64,000 nucleotides of DNA from Flavobacteriales bacterium. Lineage in GTDB: Bacteria; Bacteroidota; Bacteroidia; Flavobacteriales_C; GCA-002722245. The stretch's first letter is position 1. Each line of letters starts with the position of its first letter. Position numbers and translations under genes: made by a program. The notes below the pieces were generated by a model. It saw only the letters and a program-made list of their open reading frames with translations. It was not told the DNA's origin and made no database searches. Below are positions 1 through 8,928 of this stretch, piece after piece. The stretch spans positions 62,001 through 126,000 of the forward strand of contig JAHEZM010000007.1 in assembly GCA_023251075.1 (NCBI GenBank), written 5' to 3'.

Positions 1-3000
1 TTGTAAGAGATACTTATAGCACTATCCATAGAACATAAATTCGCATCAACTACTTTAAGAGAATAATCACCTCCACCCAAACCCGAAAAATTACCATTGT
101 TTTGAGATTGATTGTTAACCTTGAAAGAATAAGGCAATACACCTCCTATAGCATCCATCATTATATTTCCATTCAACTCATTTTTACAATCCACTGAGTT
201 AGCGCTAACACTATTCCATTGTAATAATTGTGGTTGAGAAATATGCACCATAAGTGAATCTTTGCAACTATTTGCATCTTTCACACATACCGTAAAATCA
301 CCTATGCCTAAATCTCTAAAAACTGAATCGCTTTGAAAAGAATTAAACATGCAAAACTTCTTGAACCCAGTACCCCCTTGTGCAAAAACCTGAATGGATG
401 CATCGTGTGCACCAAAACATTTTACATCATCAATATCTACACTATCAATTTGCAAAACCTGATTGGGTTCCGTAACATTAACTGAAACAGAATCTAAACA
501 TCCTTTTTCATCTTTTGAAAAGAATTTATGAATTCCTGCGGGTATCGATTCATAAATACTTTGTGTACCAAAAGCATTAGAATTTAAAGCAAACTCAACC
601 ACCCCTGTTCCTCCATTACCATACAATCTAATAACCGCACTACTGTCTCCCTTACACGCAACATTCGATTGAATTACACTTTGTATTCTCAATGTATCGG
701 TAGGTTCAACCAAATTAATTCCATACGATTTTCCACATCCATTAAAATCTTTAACATGTGCTATATAATTGCTAGCATTAAGATTATTGAAATAATTTGA
801 TCCCTGATAAGTCAGTCCCCCATTCACAGAATAAGTGTAAGGCCCCACTCCACCATTGGCATTTAAAGTTAAATCTCCATCAGAAAAACCTTTACAACTA
901 ATATTAGTTTGATTAATAGATAAAGCCAGTGCAGCGGGTTCATGAACATCAGAAGCAAAACGGAAACCACAACCATATATATCACTCACATACATCGGAT
1001 AAAGTTTAGCTGATAAATTGTAAAACACACCAGTATCCTGAGTATCATACTTGTATAAATTAGTATCATTATCCATTTTATTCATCCAATAAATATAAGG
1101 ATAGGTGCCACCGGAAACACCCACTTCTATAGAACCTGTAGCTGCAGTTGCACATTTAACATCTTCTATTAAATTGTAATTCATCATCAGTTTAGGAGGT
1201 TGAGTAATTTCAATGGTTTGTAGTGTTTTACAATTTCTTATATCCTGAACCAATATATGATAAACACTAGCCGGTAGTTTTTCAAAAACAGGATCTAAAG
1301 TAAAAAGACCTCCGTTTATTGAGTAAAAATAAGGTGCCTTACTTCCATCTGCAATAATGGAAAATGATCCGGTAGTTTCACCAAAACATTTCACGTTATC
1401 CTTTACAACATTAACACTAGGATTAGGATATACAATTACCGACTTCACAACACTATCAGCACAACCTTTATCGCTCCATACATACAATTGTACATTATAA
1501 GTTGCAGCTCCATCATATAAATGTATTGGATTAACATCATTATATACCGTATCGCCATCTCCCAAAATCCATCTATAATCGATGGTTCCCGAACTAATAG
1601 AACTTACACCTTGAAAAAGTGCTTCTGTACTATCGCAAATATTGTCAACCACAAAATTGGCAATAGGCGAAGGATTCACTGTTACTGTTTGGTTTTTAGA
1701 AGTACTACACCCTTTGTTGCTGGTAGATACCAAAGATAAAATATAGGAGTCTGTAGATACATATTTATGAGCCGGACTGGTAACTGATGAAGTAGAGCCA
1801 TCTCCAAAATTCCACAAACTACTTACCGTTCCAACATTAATAGTAGTAGTATTGAGTGGCTTTAATGAATCTACAAAACAAATGTCTCCAATAACGAAGT
1901 TGGTAAGGGGATAAGGATTTACAATTACCGATTGTACAACAGTATCAATGCAACCTAAATCACTTTCCGCAATTAATTGTACCTGAAAAGTTCCATCGTT
2001 TGAAAAAATTCTTTGTGGATCTTCAGCAATGGAAGAAGTTCCCAAATCATCAAAATCCCATGAATAAGAAATCAAATTATCGTAATCGATCACTGAAGTA
2101 TTCGTAAATGAAGTAGTACCCCCTACACATACCTCATTGTAAGTAAAAGAAGGTAGAGGGTTAGCATTCACTACTAAATTTACAAGGTTCGAAGTAACGG
2201 TGCCTGAAGGATTGCTTACAAAGCATTGATAGGTACCTGCATCTCCAACATCAGCAGAATCAATCAACAAACTATCATTCGTTGCCAATAAAACAGATGA
2301 TCCATTATGTTTCCATTGATAGCTAATAGGATTGGTTCCCGAAACATTTACTACAAAAAGATGTTGGCGTGTTTGACAAATGGTTGCTCCGCTTGGTTGA
2401 GTGTTAAAAGTAACAGCCACAGAATTTACAGTAATTGCAATATTATCAATATCTGTTTTAGCGCCTCCTGGTCCAGTTGATCCTTGATCATTAGTACTTA
2501 AGACCAATACATCGGCACCTACATAATCATCATCACTCTTATACACCAAATTATTAAGAGCGGTATTTACATCCGTTTTTTTACCATAAAAAGTAATCGA
2601 AGCATCATAAATTCCGTCTCCAAGAGTAAAACGCAAACCAGCAAGAGAAGACAATGTTACCTTACCATGACTCACTGAAATATTCATTAATAAGGAATCG
2701 CTTGCGATATCCTGATCATTAACAGAAATTCCTGCGATACTAAGATTTGTAAATTCAAAAACCGATTGAGCTCCCGGAACAGTATTCACTGGCGCATCGT
2801 TCACGTTAGTTAAGTTAATAGTGAGTGCTGCATTATCAAATAAAGAACCTGCACCATTATCGGTAGCTCGAATTACCAAATTAAAAACAGGAGTGGTTTC
2901 ATAATCTAGTGCTGAGGAGGTATTTACTGTAAGCTGACCAGTTACCGAATTGATAGCAAAAGCGCCACCTGTATTTCCTGAAACAATGCTATAACTTAAA

Positions 3001-3467
3001 GTTTGCCCGGCATCCACATCAGTACCTGTTACTGTTATAATATTACTTGCATTGGCTGAATTCTCAGCTATACTTACCGAAGCATCATTATATACAGGAG
3101 TTTCATTTACATCATTAATAGTAATTATAAAAACCTTATCATACGCCGCACCACTACCATCAATTGTTCGAATTCTTATAGAGTAAGAATTTTTAAATTC
3201 GTAATTGAATGCAACATTGCCTTTCAATTGCGTACCCACTATGCTAAAAGAAGCATTATTCGTACCCCCTGCTCCTGCAACCAAAGAATAAGTATGAGTA
3301 TCAAGAATATCAATGTCGGCAGAAGACAAATTACCAACAACAGCTAAAGGAGCATTATTCTCTGCTATTGAGGTAGAACTAAGAAAAATGTTAGTGGGAG
3401 CGCTGTTTACAGCACGAAGTGCAAAGGTGCAGAAAAACAATAAAATTGAAAGTAAATTTTTCAGCAT
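1..3467 (-). CDS. Large secreted adhesin with cadherin-like, Ig/PKD and SprB repeats (partial, C-terminus off the left edge)
   Basis: The reading frame opens at ATG 3467 and stays open to base 1, giving at least 1155 residues; the C-terminus lies outside the window. Residues 1-19 form a signal peptide (hydrophobic LLSILLFFCTFALRA). Residues about 20-320 are cadherin-like repeats with acidic calcium-site motifs (DVNE, DVDAGQ). An Ig-like stretch follows at about 345-435. Three PKD-type domains span about 450-680, with SYSWDFDDLGT and SLWNFGDGS. Six SprB-type repeats (core VKCFGETTGS, ISCKGFSDGD, VACKGDSSA, VKCFGAHDAS) fill 680-1155. SprB-repeat proteins of Bacteroidota are cell-surface or gliding adhesins exported by T9SS; that function is inferred. 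A T9SS sorting domain would be expected in the missing end. It is the last gene of the dapF-mltG run, 47 bases after the DUF2279 gene. Confidence 0.85.
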   Translation of the reverse strand, partial: MLKNLLSILLFFCTFALRAVNSAPTNIFLSSTSIAENNAPLAVVGNLSSADIDILDTHTYSLVAGAGGTNNASFSIVGTQLKGNVAFNYEFKNSYSIRIRTIDGSGAAYDKVFIITINDVNETPVYNDASVSIAENSANASNIITVTGTDVDAGQTLSYSIVSGNTGGAFAINSVTGQLTVNTSSALDYETTPVFNLVIRATDNGAGSLFDNAALTINLTNVNDAPVNTVPGAQSVFEFTNLSIAGISVNDQDIASDSLLMNISVSHGKVTLSSLAGLRFTLGDGIYDASITFYGKKTDVNTALNNLVYKSDDDYVGADVLVLSTNDQGSTGPGGAKTDIDNIAITVNSVAVTFNTQPSGATICQTRQHLFVVNVSGTNPISYQWKHNGSSVLLATNDSLLIDSADVGDAGTYQCFVSNPSGTVTSNLVNLVVNANPLPSFTYNEVCVGGTTSFTNTSVIDYDNLISYSWDFDDLGTSSIAEDPQRIFSNDGTFQVQLIAESDLGCIDTVVQSVIVNPYPLTNFVIGDICFVDSLKPLNTTTINVGTVSSLWNFGDGSTSSVTSPAHKYVSTDSYILSLVSTSNKGCSTSKNQTVTVNPSPIANFVVDNICDSTEALFQGVSSISSGTIDYRWILGDGDTVYNDVNPIHLYDGAATYNVQLYVWSDKGCADSVVKSVIVYPNPSVNVVKDNVKCFGETTGSFSIIADGSKAPYFYSINGGLFTLDPVFEKLPASVYHILVQDIRNCKTLQTIEITQPPKLMMNYNLIEDVKCATAATGSIEVGVSGGTYPYIYWMNKMDNDTNLYKYDTQDTGVFYNLSAKLYPMYVSDIYGCGFRFASDVHEPAALALSINQTNISCKGFSDGDLTLNANGGVGPYTYSVNGGLTYQGSNYFNNLNASNYIAHVKDFNGCGKSYGINLVEPTDTLRIQSVIQSNVACKGDSSAVIRLYGNGGTGVVEFALNSNAFGTQSIYESIPAGIHKFFSKDEKGCLDSVSVNVTEPNQVLQIDSVDIDDVKCFGAHDASIQVFAQGGTGFKKFCMFNSFQSDSVFRDLGIGDFTVCVKDANSCKDSLMVHISQPQLLQWNSVSANSVDCKNELNGNIMMDAIGGVLPYSFKVNNQSQNNGNFSGLGGGDYSLKVVDANLCSMDSAISISY

Positions 3468-3514
3468 TGAATCTGCTTACGGCACATTCACTGTTAGGTT
3501 ACAATATTTAAAAA

Positions 3515-4447
3515 TCAAAAAAACAAGGGATGTAAAAACACTCCTCTTCCAGGAGAAAACTCCAGGGCTGGCGCAGGAATTTTAATAAACCCTACTGAAC
3601 TTAAAATGCTTTTCAAAAACTTATTTTTGATACGCATCTGATTAAAATCAATATCAAAAGAAAGATAAAACTGGCGCGATCTATCAAAGTAAGGAATTGC
3701 TTGTCCGTTAACCAGCAAAGGGTTTTCACTCCCCCCTGTCATTCCATCTGCACCATAACCCAAAGCCAAATTCAACCATTTCGGATATTTACTTTGCTCA
3801 GGAAGAAAAGAAGCTACATTCACAGAGAACCAATACGTTTGTCCGTTATAATCTTTCAACCACTGTTGCGATAAATCTTTCCCTAAAACATTCGGGCGAT
3901 ATTGCGCATAAGGAGAAGGCATGAAAGTCCACTTATATTTTATTCTTTGCTCATGCCATAAGGCTTGCTGACCAACAAAAAGCAGTGTACCGCTTGCATC
4001 TGCAGCAAAATCGCCCAAAGAAAATCCCCATTGAGTAGAAAATCCATCCATCACCTCTACCACCGAAGTAAACATTAAGCCTAATGTTCCTCCAGCCCAC
4101 AAAGCATTTCTATCCTTCACTCCGGCCCACTTCAAAACATTGTATCCCGTTTGTCCAACCGAATAAGAAGTTTGGGCATGCCCCATTTTGTCCATCTGAA
4201 GCCACTCATCATTATCATTAAAAAAGTGAAAGGAGGAACGAGGATAATGTGCGTACCACAATTGATCTAAACCAAGCATAATACCTGTACCACCAATAAT
4301 TTCGGCACCCACCACAAAGTTTCTTCTGGTTTTATTAAAGGTTTTACTAGGTTCAAAAAGATTAGCGTGAATAGAATCACTTTTTTGGGCATAAAGACTG
4401 AAAGAAAAAACAAATAATAAAAGAAAAATATTTGCTCGTAATCTCAT
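3515..4447 (-). CDS. DUF2279 family exported protein
   Basis: 310 residues with a signal peptide (about 1-20, ending LYAQ), so probably periplasmic or outer-membrane associated. The central part carries the DUF2279 (YfiM-like) features: a DKMGHAQTSY segment near residue 90, hydrophobic glycine-rich helices around VKDRNALWAGGTLGL, and SLGDFAADASG near residue 145. The function of the family is unknown. Its ATG overlaps the stop of the upstream phosphohexomutase by one base (TAATG), indicating coupled translation. The C-terminal half after residue 180 has alternating aromatic residues (YWFSVNVASF, FYLSFDIDF) that could be beta-strands. Family assignment is from memory of the motifs. Confidence 0.7.
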   Translation of the reverse strand: MRLRANIFLLLFVFSFSLYAQKSDSIHANLFEPSKTFNKTRRNFVVGAEIIGGTGIMLGLDQLWYAHYPRSSFHFFNDNDEWLQMDKMGHAQTSYSVGQTGYNVLKWAGVKDRNALWAGGTLGLMFTSVVEVMDGFSTQWGFSLGDFAADASGTLLFVGQQALWHEQRIKYKWTFMPSPYAQYRPNVLGKDLSQQWLKDYNGQTYWFSVNVASFLPEQSKYPKWLNLALGYGADGMTGGSENPLLVNGQAIPYFDRSRQFYLSFDIDFNQMRIKNKFLKSILSSVGFIKIPAPALEFSPGRGVFLHPLFF

Positions 4448-5856
4448 TAACTCAACAATAATTGATGTGCTTTTTTAAGCAAAGAAAATGCTTCTTCACT
4501 TGAAGAAGATTCGCAATAAGTACGCAAAACAGGTTCTGTACCACTTGGACGAATCATTAGCCACTCGTCATCACCAAAGAAAAATTTATATCCGTCGATT
4601 TTCTCAACTCTTGTTATTTTTCTCCCGGCAAACTCAGTATACTTATCATTTTTACAGTTGTCCATCACCTTTTGTTTAATGGCTTCGCTAATATGCAAGT
4701 CAATTCTTTCAAAAGCGAAAGCGCCCACTATTTCGTAAACTTCTTTCACTAAATCATCTAAAGTTTTTCCTGTTTTCGCCATATATTCCCAAATGGTTAA
4801 ACCCATCCAAATACCATCACGCTCAGGAATATGACCTTTAATTGCAACTCCACCCGATTCTTCACCACCTAGTAAAACATCTTCACTAATCAAATGATCG
4901 CAAACATATTTAAAACCTATTTTAGTAGTTACTACTTCTAATCCTAAAGCTTTGCATAATTTTTTAATTCTATCAGAAACCGAAAAAGCAATCACCACTT
5001 TTCCATTCATTTTTTTGTACTGCTTCAAATAATTGATCAATAACAAAATGATATGATGAGAGTCAACAAACTCCCCTTTACTATTGTACAAACCTAATCT
5101 ATCTGCATCTCCATCGGTTGCCAACCCACAGTCAATATCACCCGCCAAATGGATCATTTCAGAAAACTCTTTTAAATTTCTGTGAATAGGCTCAGGTGCA
5201 GTACCGTCAAATCCAGGATTGTAATCGCAATGTAAAAAAGTGATATCCGGTAAAATTCTTCTCATTGCAAACTGTCCGGCACCATACATAGCGTCGTAAG
5301 CAAAGTTCAATCCTGAATTTTTGATCAGGTCTAAATCAAAATTAGCTTCTACTCTTTTGATATATGCACCTTCTAAATCAACACTAAACAACAAGCCTTT
5401 CTTTTTCAAATCTTCCAGAGAGATCGATTCTAAATCGTAATGGTGAGAATCGGGAATCATTGCTTCCACTTCATTCACATGAATATCTAATAAAGGACCG
5501 CCAAATTCACCTTTCAATTTATAGCCATTGTAATCGGGTGGATTATGGCTTGCCGTAATTACCACTCCCACTGCAGCACCTAATTCCAAAGTTCCCAAAG
5601 AAGTCATTGGAGTGGTAACAATTCTATCGCTTAAATAAACTTTAATTCCTTCCGCTCCCAATACTTTTGCTACTGTTTCAGAAAAAAGTTGTCCGCCAAA
5701 TCTGCAATCATAACCTATCACCACACCTTTCCCCTCCTTCTTTTCCTTTCTTAACCATTGCACCAAACCAACAGTAACTCGAGCAACATTTTCAACAGTA
5801 AAGTCTTTTGCGATAATTGCTCTCCAACCGTCGGTACCAAATTTAATCTTCGTCAT
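4447..5856 (-). CDS. Phosphoglucomutase/phosphomannomutase (alpha-D-phosphohexomutase)
   Basis: 469 residues, the normal length for the family. It interconverts hexose 1-phosphate and 6-phosphate in the cytoplasm, feeding nucleotide-sugar and glycan synthesis. All four signatures are present: the phosphoserine loop TASHNPPDYNGYK with Ser103, the metal loop DGDADR at 248-253, the sugar-binding loop GEESGG, and the phosphate-binding RPSGTEP near the C-terminus. The starting MTKIKFGTDGWRAI is the typical N-terminus. Whether it prefers glucose, mannose or glucosamine phosphate cannot be told; the RPSGTEP loop is shared by all. It follows mltG by 61 bases and overlaps the DUF2279 gene by one base. 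Confidence 0.93.
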   Translation of the reverse strand: MTKIKFGTDGWRAIIAKDFTVENVARVTVGLVQWLRKEKKEGKGVVIGYDCRFGGQLFSETVAKVLGAEGIKVYLSDRIVTTPMTSLGTLELGAAVGVVITASHNPPDYNGYKLKGEFGGPLLDIHVNEVEAMIPDSHHYDLESISLEDLKKKGLLFSVDLEGAYIKRVEANFDLDLIKNSGLNFAYDAMYGAGQFAMRRILPDITFLHCDYNPGFDGTAPEPIHRNLKEFSEMIHLAGDIDCGLATDGDADRLGLYNSKGEFVDSHHIILLLINYLKQYKKMNGKVVIAFSVSDRIKKLCKALGLEVVTTKIGFKYVCDHLISEDVLLGGEESGGVAIKGHIPERDGIWMGLTIWEYMAKTGKTLDDLVKEVYEIVGAFAFERIDLHISEAIKQKVMDNCKNDKYTEFAGRKITRVEKIDGYKFFFGDDEWLMIRPSGTEPVLRTYCESSSSEEAFSLLKKAHQLLLS

Positions 5857-5917
5857 TATTTAAAGCTTTAGAAATGAAAGGGGCTAATTTATAAAAAGTA
5901 ATGTGAAATCAATATTC

Positions 5918-6943
5918 CTAATGAATGTTCTGTTTATCCAATTGTTTCCAGTATAACTGAGCATTTTGATTGTGATCTTTCAAAGTACAGGCAAAATTAT
6001 GTTTGAAAGAACCATCTCCGGAAGCACACATAAAAATGTAATTGTTTTTTTCCGCATTCAGCACAGCATCAATTGCTCCCTGAATAGGAAGATAGATTGG
6101 CCCTGGCGGTAAACCCGTATTTCTATAAGTGTTGTATGGAGAATTAATAGCCAGAATATCATGTGTTACTCTTTTGATAGTAAAATCTCCGGAAGCGTAA
6201 ACCGCTGTTGGATCACTTTGTAAAGGCATTCCTGTATGTAAACGATTCAAATACAAACCAGCAATAACAGGCCATTCCTCTGTTACTTTACTTTGCTCGG
6301 CCATCACTATTGATGCTAAAACAGAAACTTCCGACTGCGATAAACTTTGTGCTTTCGCTTTTGCTTTTCTATCTGCATTCCAAAATTTCTTGTATTGCTT
6401 TGCCATTAATCGAATAAATTGATCGGCGCCTGTATTCCAATACATTTTGTATTTATCGGGAAGAAATAAAACCAAAGAATTCTCGGAATTTAAACCAAAT
6501 TTCGACATATACTTATCATCATTCAAATAATATAAAATACTATCTGACTCTGCTTCAATTTGTGCCGATACGCGTTGTGCCAATTCTGCTTTAGTTCTTA
6601 TAGAATGAAAATCCACAAACACTTCATCTATCTTTCCTCTTCTGAAATAAACGATCAAATCGTTATAAGTCATTCCCGAATTCAAAGTATATCGCCCTTC
6701 ATAAATATTGGCAGGTAAATTTCTAAGTTCGGCCATTTTTTGAAACATCCATACATCTTCCACTATACCTTTATCCTCCAATTGTTTCAACAATTGATCA
6801 TACCCTTCTCCCTTGCGAATAAAAACCCTCACACTATCTCCTTCTACATTAATCTTTTTATTCACTACGGTAAACCACAAAACCGCACCCACTACAGCAC
6901 ACAATAAAGCACCAACAAAAAGAATTTTAATCAACTTTTTCAT
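5918..6943 (-). CDS. mltG: Endolytic peptidoglycan transglycosylase MltG (YceG-like)
   Basis: 341 residues, the usual MltG length. One N-terminal membrane anchor (about 7-27) puts the catalytic part in the periplasm, where MltG cuts nascent peptidoglycan strands and sets glycan length. A LysM-like region (about 35-110) precedes the catalytic YceG domain. The hallmark block reads ASIVMAEQ ... LYLNRLHTGMPLQSDPTAVYA, and further on INSPYNTYRNTGLPPGPI, both typical. Glu216 is the likely catalytic acid by position. The ATG abuts the stop of the upstream GNAT gene (TAAATG). Confidence 0.93.
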   Translation of the reverse strand: MKKLIKILFVGALLCAVVGAVLWFTVVNKKINVEGDSVRVFIRKGEGYDQLLKQLEDKGIVEDVWMFQKMAELRNLPANIYEGRYTLNSGMTYNDLIVYFRRGKIDEVFVDFHSIRTKAELAQRVSAQIEAESDSILYYLNDDKYMSKFGLNSENSLVLFLPDKYKMYWNTGADQFIRLMAKQYKKFWNADRKAKAKAQSLSQSEVSVLASIVMAEQSKVTEEWPVIAGLYLNRLHTGMPLQSDPTAVYASGDFTIKRVTHDILAINSPYNTYRNTGLPPGPIYLPIQGAIDAVLNAEKNNYIFMCASGDGSFKHNFACTLKDHNQNAQLYWKQLDKQNIH

Positions 6944-7477
6944 TTATTCTATCTCGAAATTTGCATTTAACATTTGAAACATTTCTTCATCTTTCCATCC
7001 TTCACTGGTTTTGAACCAGGCTTTTTTAACTCCTATTTTAGAAAAACCCAACTTTGTGAAAAGATTAATACTTCTAACATTATCAGAAGTAATATTACAA
7101 TACAACTGTTTAAGTTGTAATCTTTCAAAACTATACTCTATCAATAATTTCAATGCTTCCGAAGCATAACCTTTACCTTGTTCTTTTTCATCTGCAATTA
7201 AAATCCCCACTCCTGCACGCATATGAAAAGGATCAAACTCAAAAAGATCAATCAACCCAATAGGTTTTCTATTTTCCAACTCAATCACCAAACGCAATTG
7301 CTTGGCTTCATATATATCTAAGTGTGCATTTTCTAAATATTTCAATAGAATATGCTTTGAATAAGGAGCAAAAGTATTGCTCACTACCCAATACCGAGTA
7401 TCGTTCTCCCAATTGAACAGAATATTTAAATCCTGGGGTTCAAGAGCACGCAGTGTTATTTTCTCTGATTTTAACAT
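6944..7477 (-). CDS. GNAT family N-acetyltransferase (RimJ/RimL/SpeG type)
   Basis: 177 residues covering one complete GNAT domain. The opening LRALEPQDLNILFNWEND is typical of the RimJ/RimL-SpeG branch. The acetyl-CoA-binding motif A is EQGKGYASEAL (Q100-x-x-G103-x-A pattern), and NVRSINLFTKLGF near residue 135 is motif B. Members acetylate ribosomal-protein N-termini, polyamines or small metabolites; the substrate cannot be inferred here. It is coupled to the upstream unknown gene by a one-base TAATG overlap and runs straight into mltG, so it is co-transcribed with cell-wall genes. Confidence 0.9.
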   Translation of the reverse strand: MLKSEKITLRALEPQDLNILFNWENDTRYWVVSNTFAPYSKHILLKYLENAHLDIYEAKQLRLVIELENRKPIGLIDLFEFDPFHMRAGVGILIADEKEQGKGYASEALKLLIEYSFERLQLKQLYCNITSDNVRSINLFTKLGFSKIGVKKAWFKTSEGWKDEEMFQMLNANFEIE

Positions 7478-8034
7478 TAAGCTCTCCTTGAGTATTTATA
7501 AGATGAATGAATACATTCGTTTACTTCAAAAACAGAATACTGATCGATCAGCAAATCATTACCCACCAAATCATCTTCTAAATGCAAATGGTAAATGTCA
7601 TCTACCAATTGCTGATCTTTTAATTTTGGAAACAAGTCGAAAATCAACTGAACATCTTGCGTATTGGTTTGATAAATTTCGCTGCAAAACTCTTTAATAG
7701 GGGTTAAACAAGTAGCAATACCAATATCTACACGCGGATAAGCAGTAACAATGGAACGAATTTTTTTAAGTAAGTCGGTGGAGCTTATCAATAAAGGTAG
7801 TTTCAATTTCACAAACAAAGTCTTCACTCTTTTATAGCGTAAAAACCTTAGATTCTGTTCCATATTACCATCTATCGACGGCCCTTTAGTACTTAAAGCG
7901 AATATTTTTCCATTGATACTTAAAACCAAATGAGGTGGCGCGGTTGTAGCATGAACTATATGCAAATAAATGCCATGATTCAGCAATTCATCGCTCACCA
8001 ATGGTTTAATATTATCAATTTTAAATACTAACAC
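7477..8034 (-). CDS. Conserved-looking protein of unknown function downstream of dapF
   Basis: 185 residues with no motif I recognise. No signal peptide or membrane segment; the composition is mixed and soluble (TTAPPHLVLSINGKIFALS near residue 35, then a helical C-terminal half rich in Leu and Asp). It overlaps the 3' end of dapF by 14 bases and hands over to the GNAT gene by a one-base overlap, so it is translated in the middle of a tight operon and is unlikely to be spurious. Function not inferred. Confidence 0.75.
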   Translation of the reverse strand: MLVFKIDNIKPLVSDELLNHGIYLHIVHATTAPPHLVLSINGKIFALSTKGPSIDGNMEQNLRFLRYKRVKTLFVKLKLPLLISSTDLLKKIRSIVTAYPRVDIGIATCLTPIKEFCSEIYQTNTQDVQLIFDLFPKLKDQQLVDDIYHLHLEDDLVGNDLLIDQYSVFEVNECIHSSYKYSRRA

Positions 8035-8818
8035 TTATTTCTCCTTTATATACCGTTTTTGCAGGCCCTTCTAAAATCACTTTTCTGTATTTCCCTCCCT
8101 CACTCTCAAAACTCACTCTCAAACTCCCTCCTATTGCCTTAACTGCAAAAGAATGCTCTTTAATTCTTCCCGAATGAAATGCTGCTATTACTGCCGCCGT
8201 TACACCTGTTCCACATGCCAAGGTTTCTTCTTCACAACCTCTTTCATAAGTTCGAATGTGCAATATATCATTAATTATTTCAACGAAATTAACGTTAGTA
8301 CCTTTTTCTTTGAAGCGATCGTTATATCTTATTTTTGGGGCCTCTTCCACTACTGGAAAATGTGCTAAGTCTTTTACAAAAACCACATAATGAGGCGATC
8401 CTGTATTCATATACAAATAATCGGAACCCACTTCTACTTCCGCCACATCAATCATTTGCAATTTCACCCAATATTCATCCTTATTTAAAGTCAATTCTGC
8501 TTCATGATCTCCATCTACCGCCAAAAAAGTATACAGTTCTTTTTTTAATCCAATCTCATTGGCAAAAGCAGTGATACATCTGCCTCCATTTCCACACATA
8601 GAACTTTCATTACCATCTGAATTGTAATAGATCATATGAAAATCGTAACCTTTTTTATTTCTCAGCAACATCAATCCATCGGCCCCAATTCCAAATTTTC
8701 GGTCGCATAAAAATTTCACCAATTGGTTATTCTTCTCATCAAAATGCTCATCCCTATCATCAATTAGAATGAAATCGTTACCCGCTCCCTGAATTTTATA
8801 AAACTGAATTGTTGCCAT
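8021..8818 (-). CDS. dapF: Diaminopimelate epimerase
   Basis: 265 residues, full length. DapF converts LL- to meso-diaminopimelate for lysine and peptidoglycan synthesis in the cytoplasm. Both catalytic cysteines are present: Cys75 in MCGNGGRC and Cys202 in ACGTGV. The N-terminus FYKIQGAGNDFILIDDR is the classic substrate-binding strand, and GERGCEE-like YERGCEEETL precedes the second cysteine. It is the first gene of the minus-strand operon leading to mltG; the 110-base gap to the divergent htrA gene holds its promoter, though no clear consensus is visible on this strand. Confidence 0.97.
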   Translation of the reverse strand: MATIQFYKIQGAGNDFILIDDRDEHFDEKNNQLVKFLCDRKFGIGADGLMLLRNKKGYDFHMIYYNSDGNESSMCGNGGRCITAFANEIGLKKELYTFLAVDGDHEAELTLNKDEYWVKLQMIDVAEVEVGSDYLYMNTGSPHYVVFVKDLAHFPVVEEAPKIRYNDRFKEKGTNVNFVEIINDILHIRTYERGCEEETLACGTGVTAAVIAAFHSGRIKEHSFAVKAIGGSLRVSFESEGGKYRKVILEGPAKTVYKGEISVSI

Positions 8819-8870
8819 TGTTTTTTATTGAGGGTATAAAGTTAAAATTTTTTAACACACCATAAGTGTA

Positions 8871-8899
8871 TTGAAAATTCAAAAAACGCGTTATTTTTG
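8871..8899 (+). promoter_or_regulatory. Bacteroidota-type promoter of the htrA/degP gene
   Basis: TTG at 8871-8873 and TATTTTTG at 8892-8899, an exact TAnnTTTG -7 element, are separated by 18 bases. This is close to the spacing of the Bacteroidota housekeeping sigma factor. It lies 29 bases before ATG 8929. Confidence 0.6.
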
Positions 8900-8928
8900 A
8901 AAATCTAAACACCACAAAATTTACACTT

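Noticed and set aside
3313-3585. 90-residue frame on the plus strand
   Set aside because: It covers the start of the adhesin and the gap before the DUF2279 gene on the opposite strand.
6290-6310. Loss of the MltG catalytic site (MAEQ instead of EKE)
   Set aside because: Glu216 occupies a position compatible with the second Glu of the motif, so activity loss cannot be claimed.
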